A DNA stretch of 64,000 bases from Curtobacterium aurantiacum (GTDB lineage Bacteria > Actinomycetota > Actinomycetes > Actinomycetales > Microbacteriaceae): positions 62,001-126,000 of the forward strand of contig NZ_JAHEWN010000002.1 of assembly GCF_018598555.1 (NCBI RefSeq), written 5' to 3'. This document shows positions 7,551-16,867 of this stretch, piece after piece (within the stretch, counting starts at the first letter, position 1; each line of letters starts with the position of its first letter). The translations under genes were made by a program, and so were the position numbers. The notes beneath the pieces were generated by a model that saw only the letters and a program-made list of their open reading frames with translations, was not told the DNA's origin and did no database searches.

Positions 7551-8843
7551 CTAGGGGAGGGTGATCTTGTCCGGCTGGTCCTCGATGGACCGCGGCTGCT
7601 GGGCGGACACCGTGTTCTCCTCGGTGTCCTTCCGCTGGAACTGCCGCATCATGCCGCCGATGAGGGACGGACGACCCTGCGACTTCGAGTAGACGTCGAA
7701 GGCGACTGCGACGAGCAGGACCAGACCGCGGATGATCTGCACCTGGTTGGACTCGAGGCCCATCAGCTGCAGGCCGTTCGACAGCAGCGCCATCACGAGA
7801 CCACCGATGATCGAGCCGGAGATCGTGCCGACACCACCGGCGACCGCTGCACCACCGACGAACACGGCGGCGATCGCGTCGAGCTCCCAGCCGGTGCCGT
7901 CCGCGGGGCCCGAGGCGCCGGAGTAGGCGACGAACACCATGCCGGCGATCGCGGCGAGGACCGACATGTTCATCATGACGAAGAAGTTGACCTTCTTCGC
8001 GGAGACCCCGGAGAGGACCGCGGCGTTGGCGTTGCCACCGACGGCGTAGACCTGGCGACCGAAGATCGTGTTCTTCGTGACGAAGCCGTAGACGATGGTC
8101 AGGACACCGAGGATGATCGCGACGATCGGGACCGAGGTGCCGGCCGGGCCGGCGGCGAACAGGTACGTGGCGACGAGGGTGACGGCGACCAGGATGCCGG
8201 TGCGGACGATCGAGACCCACAGCGGCGGGACCTCGGCCTGCATCTTCTTGCGGCGGGCACGACCACGGGCCTCGATGATGATGAGCGCGAGGATCGTGAC
8301 GAGACCGATGAGCAGGGTGCCGTTGCTGAAGCCGAAGTCGGGGCCGAAGTCACCGAGGAAGCCGGCACCGATCGGGGTGAAGTCGTTCGGCACGGGGACG
8401 GACGTCGAGTTGCCGATGATCTGGTTCACACCGCGGAAGATGAGCTGACCGGCGAGCGTCACGATGAAGGCCGGGACCTTCACGAACGCCACCCAGAAGC
8501 CCTGCCAGGCACCGATCGCGGCACCGCAGGCGAGGCCCAGGATGATCGCGGCCCACACCGGGAAGTCCCACACGGCCATGGACTGCGCCACGACGATGCC
8601 GACGACCGCTGCGACCGAACCGACCGACAGGTCGATGTGCCCCGCGATGATGACCATGACCATGCCGAGCGCCAGGATCAGGATGTAGGAGTACTGCAGG
8701 AACAGGTTGATGACGTTGGTCGGCTCGAGGATGAGCCCGTTCGTCGTGATCGAGAAGAAGATCAGCAGCACGATGAGGGCGATGATCATGCCGTACTGGC
8801 CGATGCTGTTGCCCTTGCCGAAGAGCAGTTTCAGGTTGTTCAT
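7551..8843 (-). CDS. gguB: multiple-monosaccharide ABC transporter permease (GguB/MmsB-like)
   Basis: This 430-residue inner-membrane permease of the ribose/xylose BPD_transp_2 family has about 10 hydrophobic helices. An EAA-like region is replaced by the family's Gly-rich motifs, such as [26 protein letters not shown] (residues about 300-325), typical of RbsC-type permeases. The C-terminal 40 residues are polar. Its ATG overlaps the gguA stop by 4 nt, so it is translationally coupled. It forms the channel for the GguA ATPase and ChvE binding protein. Confidence 0.9.
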   Translation of the reverse strand: MNNLKLLFGKGNSIGQYGMIIALIVLLIFFSITTNGLILEPTNVINLFLQYSYILILALGMVMVIIAGHIDLSVGSVAAVVGIVVAQSMAVWDFPVWAAIILGLACGAAIGAWQGFWVAFVKVPAFIVTLAGQLIFRGVNQIIGNSTSVPVPNDFTPIGAGFLGDFGPDFGFSNGTLLIGLVTILALIIIEARGRARRKKMQAEVPPLWVSIVRTGILVAVTLVATYLFAAGPAGTSVPIVAIILGVLTIVYGFVTKNTIFGRQVYAVGGNANAAVLSGVSAKKVNFFVMMNMSVLAAIAGMVFVAYSGASGPADGTGWELDAIAAVFVGGAAVAGGVGTISGSIIGGLVMALLSNGLQLMGLESNQVQIIRGLVLLVAVAFDVYSKSQGRPSLIGGMMRQFQRKDTEENTVSAQQPRSIEDQPDKITLP

Positions 8844-10432
8844 GAGGCGGTGGCGCCCTTCCGCGCGGAGGTCATGCTGCGCATGAGCGATTCGGGATCG
8901 GCCTGGTCGGCCGGGAGGTCAGCGGTGATCTGGCCCTCGAAGATGGTGTAGATCCGGTCGGAGAGACCGAGGAGTTCGGGGAGCTCGGACGAGATGAGGA
9001 TGATGCCCTTCCCCTCGGCCGCGAGCTGCTGGATGATCCCGTAGATCTCGAACTTGGCACCCACGTCGATGCCGCGGGTGGGCTCGTCGAGGATCAGGAT
9101 GTCCGGGTCGGTGAACATCCACTTGGACAGGACGACCTTCTGCTGGTTTCCGCCGGAGAGCTTGCCGACGTTGTCCTCGACGCTCGGCACCTTCGTGCGG
9201 AGCATCTTGCGGTACTTCTCGGCGACCGAGTACTCCTCGAGCGAGTCGACGACACCGGCCTTCGAGATCTTCTTCAGGTCGGCGGCGACCGTCGAGCGCT
9301 TCACGGTGTCGAGCAGGTTCAGGCCGAGCGCCTTGCGGTCCTCGGAGACGTAGCCGAGGCCGTTCTCGATCGCCTGCTGGACGTTGGTGACCTTGATCTC
9401 GCGGCCGTCCTTGATGATCTGGCCGTCGAGCCAGGTGCCGTAGGAGCGACCGAACAGGCTCATCGCGAGCTCGGTGCGGCCGGCGCCCATCAGACCGGCG
9501 AATCCGACGATCTCGCCCTTGCGGACGTGGAAGTTCGACGCCTTGCAGACCAGACGCGACGGGTCGATCGGGTGCTGCACGGTCCAGTTGCGGACCTCGA
9601 AGAAGGTCTCGCCGATCTTCGGGGTGCGGTCGGGGAAGCGCGACTCGAGCGAGCGGCCGACCATGCCGCGGATGATGCGGTCCTCGTTGACGCCGTCCGC
9701 CTTGACGTTGAGCGTCTCGATGGTCTTGCCGTCGCGGATGATCGTGATCTCGTCAGCGATCTGCTCGATCTCGTTGAGCTTGTGGCTGATGATGATGCTC
9801 GCGATGCCCTTGGCCTTCAGCCCGACGATCAGGTCGAGCAGGTGCTGCGAGTCGTTCTCGTTGAGCGCGGCGGTCGGCTCGTCGAGGATCAGGAGCTTGA
9901 CGTCCTTGTGCAGGGCCTTCGCGATCTCGACGAGCTGCTGCTTGCCGACACCGATGTTCTTGATCTGCGTGTCCGGGTCGTCGGCCAGGCCGACGCGGGC
10001 GAGCAGGTCCTGCGCACGGAGCTGCGCGGCGGTCCAGTTGATGACGCCACCGCGGCTCGGCTCGTTGCCCAGGAACAGGTTCTCGGTGATCGAGAGCTCC
10101 GGGACGAGCGCCAGCTCCTGGTGGATGATGACGATGCCGGCCTGCTCGGACTGCTTGATGTTCGAGAAGCGGACTTCCTCGCCCTCGTAGACGATCTCGC
10201 CCTCGTAGGTGCCGTAGGGGTAGACGCCCGACAGGACCTTCATCAGGGTCGACTTGCCGGCGCCGTTCTCGCCGCAGATCGCGTGGATCTCGCCGGCACG
10301 GACGCTGAGCGAGACGTCGGACAGCGCCTTCACACCAGGGAACTCCTTGGTGATCGAGCGCATCTCGAGGATCGTCTCGGGTGCGGTGATCGACCGGGTC
10401 TCGAGGCCGGTGTCGATCGGGGTTGACGCCAC
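8840..10432 (-). CDS. gguA: multiple-monosaccharide ABC transporter ATP-binding protein (GguA/MmsA-like, two NBDs)
   Basis: This 530-residue double ATPase starts at GTG 10432 (VASTPIDTG); GGAG lies about 9 nt upstream, whereas a longer open frame runs into repeat-rich non-coding DNA. NBD1 has Walker [10 protein letters not shown] (residue about 50) and Walker [15 protein letters not shown]2 has the degenerate A-loop of this class ([13 protein letters not shown]), the signature LSGGNQQK and Walker [11 protein letters not shown]. It energises uptake through GguB. An operator and a TTGACA/TAAATT promoter lie upstream, so expression is probably controlled by the neighbouring LacI protein. Confidence 0.9.
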   Translation of the reverse strand: MASTPIDTGLETRSITAPETILEMRSITKEFPGVKALSDVSLSVRAGEIHAICGENGAGKSTLMKVLSGVYPYGTYEGEIVYEGEEVRFSNIKQSEQAGIVIIHQELALVPELSITENLFLGNEPSRGGVINWTAAQLRAQDLLARVGLADDPDTQIKNIGVGKQQLVEIAKALHKDVKLLILDEPTAALNENDSQHLLDLIVGLKAKGIASIIISHKLNEIEQIADEITIIRDGKTIETLNVKADGVNEDRIIRGMVGRSLESRFPDRTPKIGETFFEVRNWTVQHPIDPSRLVCKASNFHVRKGEIVGFAGLMGAGRTELAMSLFGRSYGTWLDGQIIKDGREIKVTNVQQAIENGLGYVSEDRKALGLNLLDTVKRSTVAADLKKISKAGVVDSLEEYSVAEKYRKMLRTKVPSVEDNVGKLSGGNQQKVVLSKWMFTDPDILILDEPTRGIDVGAKFEIYGIIQQLAAEGKGIILISSELPELLGLSDRIYTIFEGQITADLPADQADPESLMRSMTSARKGATAS

Positions 10433-10555
10433 AGTGCATCTCCTTCTGCCGCTTCGGTGCGGCAGTGTGTTCGGGTGGTTCTGCTGCGGCAGCGAAAGCA
10501 CAGGGGGCCTGTGTGGACTTCGTTGTCGCGTCCGGATCCGGCTCGGTGTGACGCT

Positions 10556-10573
10556 CATGTGAACGGTCACATC
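10556..10573. promoter_or_regulatory. LacI-type operator upstream of gguA
   Basis: CATGTGAACGGTCACATC is an 18-bp near-palindrome with a central CG step. It matches the site before the nearby lacI-type gene (12102-12119) at 15 of 18 positions and starts 14 nt downstream of the -10 box of the gguA promoter, a position suited to repression. Confidence 0.65.
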
Positions 10574-10587
10574 GGCTGGACGGAGGC

Positions 10588-10618
10588 AATTTACGCACAG
10601 CCTCGGTGCGGCTGTCAA
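10588..10618 (-). promoter_or_regulatory. gguA operon promoter
   Basis: On the minus strand TTGACA (10618-10613) and TAAATT (10593-10588) are separated by 19 bp. Downstream come the operator and a roughly 120-nt leader before GTG 10432. Confidence 0.55.
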
Positions 10619-10733
10619 TTCGGTTTGGTCGCGTTTTCGTAACGGGCTGCGTGATCCGGAGGGAACGTCCCCCGGGTTGGGGCCAGGGCGCTCGGGAGCG
10701 GCCGTTTCGTTGCGCGGATCCGCACCTTCGGAC

Positions 10734-10767
10734 GGGAGGCCCGTGGCGGCGTCGCCACGGGCCTCCC
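10734..10767. terminator. hairpin terminator 3' of the lacI-type gene
   Basis: A 15-bp perfect stem (10734-10748 with 10753-10767, GGGAGGCCCGTGGCG) closes a GCGT tetraloop. It is preceded by the GGAC of the GACGGGAGGC family. It lies about 280 bp beyond the lacI-type stop, after the repeat array. Confidence 0.65.
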
Positions 10768-10818
10768 GCCCGCCCTGCGGTCGCGTCCGGTGCTCGCGGG
10801 CCGGTGCGTGCCGGGCGC

Positions 10819-11015
10819 GTTCGGGCGTACCGGGTGGATTCGGGCGTACCGGGTCGGAAGTTCGTGGCAGGTACGCCCGTTCCTGGCAGGTACCCCGGTG
10901 GCACCGGGTGGTTCCGGGCATACCTGGTGGTTCCGGGCATACCTGGTGGGATCGGGCGTACCTGGTCGGAAGTTCGTGGCAGGTACGCCCGTTCATGGCA
11001 GGTACTCCGGCGGGC
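10819..11015. repeat. degenerate short-repeat array in the lacI-gguA intergenic region
   Basis: The 614-bp gene-free stretch 10433-11046 holds a promoter and operator, a hairpin and this array. About nine copies of a roughly 19-bp unit with core CGGGCGTACC or CGGGCATACC occur in both orientations. They include two copies of a roughly 50-bp compound unit (starting near 10840 and 10952) that contains CGGAAGTTCGTGGCAGGTAC. Two adjacent units, GGTTCCGGGCATACCTGG, are identical. No coding potential is credible here. Confidence 0.75.
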
Positions 11016-11046
11016 TCGCGGGCGGCAGGCCCGAGCCCGAGGTGCG

Positions 11047-12066
11047 TCAGCGCGTGCGGGGCGCGCTCGTGGAGGCGCGCACGACCAGCTGCGGGACGAT
11101 GTCGATCGGGCGGAGCAGTTCGCCCTCACTCGGCAGCAGCAGGTCGACGCAGCGACGACCGAGTTCGGCGAAGTCGACCTGCACCGTGGTGAGCGGCGGC
11201 CAGAAGTGCTTCGCCTCGGGGATGTCGTCGTACCCGACCACCGACAGGTCACCCGGCACGTCGAGTCCGTACGAGCGCGCCGCGTGCATCACGCCGAGCG
11301 CCATCTGGTCGTTCGAGCAGAAGATCGCGGTGCAGTCCCGCCACCGCAGCAGCTCGCGGCCGGCGTGGTAGCCGAAGTCGGCGGTCCAGTCGCCCAGGAT
11401 CGGCGGAGAGACGGCCTTGTCGCGGTCGGACATCTCCCGCAGGAAGCCCTGCATGCGGGCGTCGGCCTCGATCCAGTCCTGAGGCCCGGCGATGTGCCGG
11501 ACGTACTCGTGACCGAGGTCGAGCAGGTGCGCGGTCGCGAGTCGTGCACCCTCCATCTGGTCCACCCACAGGGCCGTCGGGTCCTCGCCGACACTGGCGC
11601 GCATCGTGACGTAGGGGGTGCGGATGCCGAGTTCGGCGATCAGGTCGAAGACACGCTGCTGGGGCGCGATGACGACGATGCCCTCGACGTCGAGGTCGAG
11701 CAGGTGCCCGAGTCCCTCCCGCACGGCGGTGTCGGTCGCCTCGGCGATGTTCGCCGTCGTGACCGAGTAGCCGCGGAGCATCGCGGCGTCCTCGATCGCC
11801 TGCAGCGCGACAGCGGGACCGTAGTGGGCGCGGCGTGCCGTCAGGACGCCGATCGTGTGGGTCCGGCTCGTGACCAGGGCGCGTGCGGCCCGGTTCGGCC
11901 GGTACTGCAGCTGCTCCATGGCCGCCAGGACCTTGTCGCGCGTCTCCGCCCGGATGGCGTCCGAGTTGTTCAGCACCCGCGAGACGGTCTGGTGCGAGAC
12001 GCCCGCGATCCGTGCGACGTCACGGATGCTGGGCGAACGCGGTTGCTGTGTCCGCGATGACGCCAT
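11047..12066 (-). CDS. LacI-family transcriptional regulator (of the gguA-gguB-chvE operon)
   Basis: This 339-residue regulator has an N-terminal LacI HTH ([20 protein letters not shown], residues about 13-32), a hinge helix ending near residue 65, and a periplasmic-binding-like effector domain. The last 60 residues contain the usual [23 protein letters not shown] block. It precedes a monosaccharide ABC operon in the same orientation, and both promoters carry matching 18-bp palindromes. It is therefore very likely an autoregulated sugar-responsive repressor of the importer. The inducer sugar cannot be told from sequence. Confidence 0.9.
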   Translation of the reverse strand: MASSRTQQPRSPSIRDVARIAGVSHQTVSRVLNNSDAIRAETRDKVLAAMEQLQYRPNRAARALVTSRTHTIGVLTARRAHYGPAVALQAIEDAAMLRGYSVTTANIAEATDTAVREGLGHLLDLDVEGIVVIAPQQRVFDLIAELGIRTPYVTMRASVGEDPTALWVDQMEGARLATAHLLDLGHEYVRHIAGPQDWIEADARMQGFLREMSDRDKAVSPPILGDWTADFGYHAGRELLRWRDCTAIFCSNDQMALGVMHAARSYGLDVPGDLSVVGYDDIPEAKHFWPPLTTVQVDFAELGRRCVDLLLPSEGELLRPIDIVPQLVVRASTSAPRTR

Positions 12067-12101
12067 TGCTTGCTCGTTTCCGCTCGGGTGTCGTGGACAT
12101 C

Positions 12102-12119
12102 GATGTGCACGTTCACATC
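12102..12119. promoter_or_regulatory. LacI-type operator upstream of its own gene
   Basis: GATGTGCACGTTCACATC is an 18-bp near-palindrome. On the minus strand a -10 box CATAAT (12137-12132) precedes it by 12 nt, the same geometry as at gguA. Confidence 0.6.
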
Positions 12120-12183
12120 CTGAGCCAGATCATTATGCACGTCCGGCGGATCGACGCCACCTGTGCATCGATCCGCCGTCCGC

Positions 12184-12325
12184 TCAGAGCCCGTCGCGCT
12201 TGCGGAAGATCGACCAGAGCACGCCCGTCAACAGGAGCATGCCGAGGATCGCGACCGGGTACCCGGAGTGGCCAGTGCAGCTCGGGCACGTGGTCGAAGT
12301 CCGTCCCGTGGGCACCGGCGCTCCG
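12184..12325 (-). pseudogene. CorA-type Mg2+ transporter C-terminal remnant
   Basis: On the minus strand one frame reads GAHGTDFDHVPELHW, close to the CorA segment G-x-x-G-x-N-F-D-x-x-P-E-L-x-W between its last two helices. After a frameshift near 12275 another frame reads SGYPVAILGMLLLTGVLWS and ends IFRKRDGL-stop, as the last CorA helix and basic tail do. Only about 45 residues of a normally about 330-residue protein remain, so this is a decayed fragment at the edge of idi. Confidence 0.65.
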
Positions 12326-12340
12326 CCAGGCGCAGGAACG

Positions 12341-12883
12341 TCAGCGGGTGACGTGCAGCCCGGCGGTCTCGAGTTCGGCGAGCTGCCACCCGAGCCACGG
12401 GCTCCAGGCGAACGGCGCGCCGGCGACGGCCTGCCTGAGAGAGTCCTCGGACACCCATGCCCACTCGGCGACCTCGTCGTCGGCGGGCGCCGGGGTGTCG
12501 TCGGTCACGGCACGGAAGACGGGGCAGACCTCGTTCTCCACGATGCCCGAGGCGTCGACCGCGCGGTACCGGAACTCCGGCAGCACGACCTCGACGTCGC
12601 GCACGGTGATGCCGAGCTCGCGGGAGGCCCGACGGGCGATGGCGTCCTCGAAGGACTCGTCCGGCCCGGGGTGGCCGCAGAAGGTGTTCGTCCACACCCC
12701 CGGCCAGGTCTTCTTCGACAGTGCTCGTCGGGTCACCAGGACGTCGCCGTCGGTGTTCCGGACGTGGCAGGAGAACGCCAGGTGCAGGGGCGTGTGGGCG
12801 GTGTGGACCGTGAACTTGTCAGCCGTGCCGATCGGGGTACGGTCGTCGGCCAGGAGCACCACGGATTCAGGGAAAGCGTTCAT
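12341..12883 (-). CDS. idi: isopentenyl-diphosphate delta-isomerase (type 1, Nudix fold)
   Basis: This 180-residue soluble enzyme interconverts IPP and DMAPP and feeds prenyl units to the adjacent carotenoid operon. The start is ATG 12883 (MNAFPESVVLL); longer open frame upstream lies antisense to crtE. Catalytic Cys is seen in NTFCGHP and catalytic Glu in the ENEVCPVF block, with a Nudix-like RRASRELGI. Length matches E. coli Idi. It is divergent from crtE with only 21 bp between start codons, so the two share a compact promoter region. Confidence 0.95.
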   Translation of the reverse strand: MNAFPESVVLLADDRTPIGTADKFTVHTAHTPLHLAFSCHVRNTDGDVLVTRRALSKKTWPGVWTNTFCGHPGPDESFEDAIARRASRELGITVRDVEVVLPEFRYRAVDASGIVENEVCPVFRAVTDDTPAPADDEVAEWAWVSEDSLRQAVAGAPFAWSPWLGWQLAELETAGLHVTR

Positions 12884-12904
12884 CTGTGTCGATAGGTTAG
12901 GCCA
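12884..12904. promoter_or_regulatory. 21-bp divergent idi/crtE intergenic region
   Basis: The whole gap between the two start codons is 21 bp. TAGGTT (12893-12898) lies 6 nt before the crtE ATG with no Shine-Dalgarno sequence, so crtE is probably leaderless. The minus strand has no ribosome-binding site before idi either, which suggests overlapping back-to-back promoters. Confidence 0.45.
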
Positions 12905-13963
12905 ATGAGCGAGGAAGCGACCACCGTGCCGCACATCGACCTCGCGCTCGTCGACGACTGCCTCGAGCGCTTCTTCACCGTGTCGTCGGCACGCGCCGCT
13001 CGGTACGGCCGCCCGTCGGAAGAACTGTGGCGTGTGCTCCGCAAGGCGAGCATGGGCGGCAAGCGCTTCCGCCCCCGCATGGTCCTCACGGCGTACGCCG
13101 GCATGGGCGGCACCGACGCGCACGCCGGCGCCCACGTCGCTGCCGCCTACGAACTGCTGCACACCGCACTCGTGGTGCACGACGACGTCATCGACCGTGA
13201 CTGGTCGCGCCGTGGTCAGCCGAACGTCGCCGGGTCCTTCCGCGACACGGGCACCACCGGCGGACTCCCGCTGCCGACCGCCGAACACCGGGGGATGAGC
13301 GCCGCCGTCATCGCCGGTGACCTCGCGCTCGCCGGTGCGCCCCGGTTCATCGAGGCCGCGGGCGTCGACGGCACCCGCCGCGAGCGACTGCTCGAACTGC
13401 TCGACGAGGCCGTGTTCGCCAGCGCCGCCGGTGAGATGACCGACGTCGACCTGGCCCTCGGTGTGATGCCGACGGTCGACGAGGTCCTGGCGATGGAGCG
13501 AGCGAAGACGAGCGTGTACTCGTTCGAGGCGCCGCTGCAGTCCGGTGCCGTGCTGGCCGGCGCCGACGAGGAAGTCGTCACGGCCCTCGGCGCCTTCGGC
13601 CGCGAGATCGGCATCGCCTACCAGATCGTCGACGACCTGCTCGGGGTGTTCGGCGACGAGACCATGACCGGCAAGACCGTCCTCGGGGACCTGCGCGAGG
13701 GCAAGCGCACCATGCTCATCGCCTACGCCGCGACCACCGATTGCTGGCCCGACCTCGAGCCGTACCTCGGCGACCCGGACCTCACCGAGGCCCGCGCCGA
13801 CGAGGTCCGTGCGACCCTGGTGTCCTGCGGTGCCCGTGCCGCCGCCGAAGCGCGGGTGGCGGAGCACACCGCACTCGCCCGGGCCGAGCTCGCCCGGCTG
13901 CCGTACGACCTCGCCGACCGCCTGGAGGCCCTCGTGACCGAACTCGTGGAGCGCGCCCGGTGA
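12905..13963 (+). CDS. crtE: geranylgeranyl diphosphate synthase
   Basis: The 352-residue polyprenyl synthase condenses IPP with allylic diphosphates to give GGPP, the C20 precursor of phytoene. First Asp-rich motif: VVHDDVIDRD (residues about 95-104). Second: QIVDDLLGVFGD (about 240-251), with the Lys of GKRFRPR near residue 52. The 352-residue length is usual for actinobacterial CrtE. It is the first gene of a six-gene operon linked by 1- to 4-nt overlaps; its TGA overlaps the crtB GTG. Confidence 0.95.
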   Translation: MSEEATTVPHIDLALVDDCLERFFTVSSARAARYGRPSEELWRVLRKASMGGKRFRPRMVLTAYAGMGGTDAHAGAHVAAAYELLHTALVVHDDVIDRDWSRRGQPNVAGSFRDTGTTGGLPLPTAEHRGMSAAVIAGDLALAGAPRFIEAAGVDGTRRERLLELLDEAVFASAAGEMTDVDLALGVMPTVDEVLAMERAKTSVYSFEAPLQSGAVLAGADEEVVTALGAFGREIGIAYQIVDDLLGVFGDETMTGKTVLGDLREGKRTMLIAYAATTDCWPDLEPYLGDPDLTEARADEVRATLVSCGARAAAEARVAEHTALARAELARLPYDLADRLEALVTELVERAR

Positions 13964-14898
13964 CCCACAGCACCACCACGGCGACCGGATCCCGTCCGGC
14001 TCGCCTCCAGCTCTACGACGCCACGGCCGAGGCTGCCTCGGGTGTCGTCATCGACCGCTACTCCACGTCGTTCGGGCTGGCGAGCAGGATGCTCTCCCGC
14101 GACACGCGCGAACACATCCGGAACGTCTACGCCCTGGTCCGTGTCGCCGACGAGGTCGTCGACGGCCCCGCGACCGAGGCCGGACTCGACCGCGAGCTCG
14201 CCCGGACGGTGCTCGACGAACTCGAGGCCGACACCGAACGGGCCATCGCGCTCGGCTTCTCGGTGAACCCTGTCGTCCACGCGTTCGCCCGGACCGCCCG
14301 CACCACCGGCTTCGGCGCCGAGCTCACCGCCCCGTTCTTCGCCTCGATGCGCATGGACCTCGAGCGCACCGAGCACGACGACGCCTCGTTCGACGCGTAC
14401 GTGTACGGCTCGGCGGAGGTCGTCGGGCTGATGTGCCTGCGTGCGTTCGTGTACCGCGCCGGTCGCCCGACGTTCGACCAGGCCGAGCTCGTGGCCGGTG
14501 CGCGCGCGCTGGGTGCGGCGTTCCAGAAGGTGAACTTCCTGCGCGACCTGCACGCCGACTTCGAGGTGCTCGGTCGCTCGTACTTCCCGGGCGTCGACAT
14601 CCGCTCGTTCGACGAGGCCACGAAGGACCGCCTGGTCGCCGACGTGCAGGCCGACCTCGACCACGCCGCACGGACGATCCGGCTCCTGCCGGCCGACGCC
14701 CGCAACGCGGTCGGGCTCGCGCACGCGCTGTTCCAGGAACTCAACGACCGTCTCGCGCGCACCCCGGCCACCCGCCTGGTGACGACACGCGTGCGCGTCC
14801 CCAACCCGGTGAAGGTGCGCCTCGCGGCGCAGGTCCTCGCCGGACGCGCACCGCTGCGGTCGCGCGCAACCACCCACCGGCCGGGAGGCTCGTCATGA
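13960..14898 (+). CDS. crtB: phytoene synthase
   Basis: This 312-residue squalene/phytoene synthase joins two GGPP into phytoene. The start is GTG 13960, inside the crtE stop (GTGA); longer open frame upstream is inside crtE. Two Asp-rich Mg-binding regions are seen, VRVADEVVD (residues about 61-69) and NFLRDLHADFEVLGRSYFP (about 190-210). The enzyme associates with the membrane face. It ends in an ATGA overlap with crtI. Confidence 0.94.
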   Translation: MTHSTTTATGSRPARLQLYDATAEAASGVVIDRYSTSFGLASRMLSRDTREHIRNVYALVRVADEVVDGPATEAGLDRELARTVLDELEADTERAIALGFSVNPVVHAFARTARTTGFGAELTAPFFASMRMDLERTEHDDASFDAYVYGSAEVVGLMCLRAFVYRAGRPTFDQAELVAGARALGAAFQKVNFLRDLHADFEVLGRSYFPGVDIRSFDEATKDRLVADVQADLDHAARTIRLLPADARNAVGLAHALFQELNDRLARTPATRLVTTRVRVPNPVKVRLAAQVLAGRAPLRSRATTHRPGGSS

Positions 14899-16535
14899 CC
14901 CCGCCCCGCGCCTCCCGACCGAACGCGGTCGCCACCACCACCCGGCGCAAGGTGCCCGCCCGACGCGCCGTCGTCATCGGCGGCGGCATCAGCGGCCTCG
15001 CCGCCGCCGCGCTGCTCGCGCGCGACGGCTTCTCGGTGACCGTGCTCGAGCAGCGGACGCAGCTCGGCGGTCGTGCCGGGTCGTGGGAACAGGACGGCTT
15101 CCGGTTCGACACCGGGCCGTCGTGGTACCTCATGCCCGAGGTCTTCGACCACTTCTTCCAGCTGCTCGGTACTTCTGCCGAGGCCGAGCTCGACCTGGTG
15201 AAGCTCGACCCCGGCTACCGCGTCTACAGCGAGGGCCACGACGAGCCGATCGACCTGCGCGCCGACGCCGAGGCCAACATCGCGCTGTTCGAGTCGATCG
15301 AGCCCGGTGCCGGTGAGCGGATGCGCAAGTACCTGGCGTCGGCCGAGGACACCTACACGATGGCCGTGCGCCGGTTCCTCTACACGACGTTCCAGGACCT
15401 CACGAAGCTCGCGGCGCCGGACGTGCTCCGACGCCTGCCCAAGCTCGCGCGGCTGCTGCTCGAGCCGCTCTCCACCTTCGCCGAGACGGCCGTGCGCGAC
15501 CGGCGGCTCTGGCAGATCCTCGGCTACCCGGCGGTCTTCCTCGGCACGAGCCCGTACGCGGCACCGAGCATGTACCACCTGATGAGCCACCTCGACCTCG
15601 CCGACGGCGTGCTCTACCCGAAGGGCGGCATCACCGAGGTGATCTCCGCCGTCGAGCGGGTCGCCCGGGCCGAGGGCGCGAAGATCATCGCCGGTGCGAA
15701 GGTCGAGCGGATCGTCGTCGAGGACGGCGTCGCCACCGGGGTCGTCCACCGCGACCGCGACGGCGTGCAGCACACGGCACCGGCCGACCTCGTGGTCAGC
15801 GCCGCCGACCTGCAGCACACCGAGATGCAGCTGCTCGACCGTGAGCACCGCACCCACGGCGCCGACCACTGGAAGAAGCGCGACCCGGGCCCGAGCGCGG
15901 TGCTCGTGTACCTCGGCATCGACGGTCCGACGCCGGGCCTGCTGCACCACACCCTGATGTTCACCGCGGACTGGAAGGCGAACTTCGGCGCGATCTTCGG
16001 CGATGACCGGCACGTGCCGGACCCCGCCTCGATCTACGTCTGCGCCCCCTCCGGCATCGACCCGACCGTCTCCCCGCCCGGCACCAGCAACCTGTTCATC
16101 CTGGTGCCGCTGCCCGCCGACCTGTCGATCGGCAAGGGCGGCATCGACGGTGCCGGGGACTACCAGGTCGAGCAGATCGCCGACCGGGCCATCGACGTGC
16201 TGGCCGAGCGAGCCGGGGTCCCCGACCTCCGCGACCGCATCCGGGTCCGTCGCACGATCGGACCGCGCGACTTCGCCGACGACCTGAACGCTTGGAGCGG
16301 CTCGATGCTCGGGCCGGCGCACACCCTGAAGCAGAGCGCGTTCTTCCGCGAGAAGAACGCGTCGAAGAAGGTCGAGGGCCTGTACTACGTGGGCGCCTCG
16401 ACGATCCCGGGCATCGGTCTGCCGATGTGCCTGATCAGCGCCGAGGTCCTGCTCAAGCGCATCCACGGCGACCGGAGCACCGAGCCGCTGCCGACACCCC
16501 TCGGGGCTCCGCGGGACCGGACCGAGACCGCCTGA
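14895..16535 (+). CDS. crtI: phytoene desaturase (lycopene-forming)
   Basis: The 546-residue FAD-dependent desaturase introduces the conjugated double bonds that turn phytoene into lycopene. The dinucleotide-binding motif is VVIGGGISGLAAAALLARDG (residues about 26-45). The C-terminal CrtI signature is GLYYVGASTIPGIGLPMCLIS (about 499-519, given here in part: GASTIPGIGLPM). The start is ATG 14895, overlapping crtB by 4 nt. A short basic N-terminal extension precedes the Rossmann fold. The gene abuts crtYe through TGATG. Confidence 0.95.
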   Translation: MTPPRASRPNAVATTTRRKVPARRAVVIGGGISGLAAAALLARDGFSVTVLEQRTQLGGRAGSWEQDGFRFDTGPSWYLMPEVFDHFFQLLGTSAEAELDLVKLDPGYRVYSEGHDEPIDLRADAEANIALFESIEPGAGERMRKYLASAEDTYTMAVRRFLYTTFQDLTKLAAPDVLRRLPKLARLLLEPLSTFAETAVRDRRLWQILGYPAVFLGTSPYAAPSMYHLMSHLDLADGVLYPKGGITEVISAVERVARAEGAKIIAGAKVERIVVEDGVATGVVHRDRDGVQHTAPADLVVSAADLQHTEMQLLDREHRTHGADHWKKRDPGPSAVLVYLGIDGPTPGLLHHTLMFTADWKANFGAIFGDDRHVPDPASIYVCAPSGIDPTVSPPGTSNLFILVPLPADLSIGKGGIDGAGDYQVEQIADRAIDVLAERAGVPDLRDRIRVRRTIGPRDFADDLNAWSGSMLGPAHTLKQSAFFREKNASKKVEGLYYVGASTIPGIGLPMCLISAEVLLKRIHGDRSTEPLPTPLGAPRDRTETA

Positions 16536-16867
16536 TGCCCGGGCTCTACCTCGCCGGCCTGGTGGTGTCCCTGGTCGGCATGACCGTGCTGGACGCCCGC
16601 TTCCGCCTGTTCTTCTGGCGGGCACCGTGGCGGGCGGCGGCCGTGATGGTGGTCGGTGTCGCGTTCTTCATGGTGTGGGACGTCGCCGGTGTCGCTGCCG
16701 GCATCTTCTTCATCGGTCCGCAGAACCTGCTCACCGGGGTGCTCCTGGCGCCCGAGGTCCCGCTCGAGGAGCTCTTCTTCCTGCTGCTGCTCTGCTACTC
16801 GACGATGGACCTGGTCGGGTTCGTCCGGCCCCTGGTGCAGCGGGCGACCGATCGGCGGCGCTCGTGA
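16535..16867 (+). CDS. crtYe: C50 carotenoid epsilon-cyclase subunit CrtYe
   Basis: This 110-residue membrane protein has three hydrophobic helices and the lycopene-cyclase-domain motif PEVPLEELFFLLLLCYS (residues about 70-86). It is one half of the heterodimeric CrtYe/CrtYf cyclase that closes the epsilon rings of flavuxanthin to give decaprenoxanthin in corynebacteria. The ATG overlaps the crtI stop by one base and its own stop overlaps crtYf (GTGA). Confidence 0.9.
   Translation: MPGLYLAGLVVSLVGMTVLDARFRLFFWRAPWRAAAVMVVGVAFFMVWDVAGVAAGIFFIGPQNLLTGVLLAPEVPLEELFFLLLLCYSTMDLVGFVRPLVQRATDRRRS

Noticed and set aside
10819-11015. N-terminal extension of GguA through the repeat array
   Set aside because: The open frame exists but is low-complexity, crosses the promoter and operator, and GTG 10432 has a good ribosome-binding site.
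12341-13867. 508-residue minus-strand protein including idi
   Set aside because: The first two thirds are antisense to crtE; the idi start at 12883 gives a normal-length enzyme.
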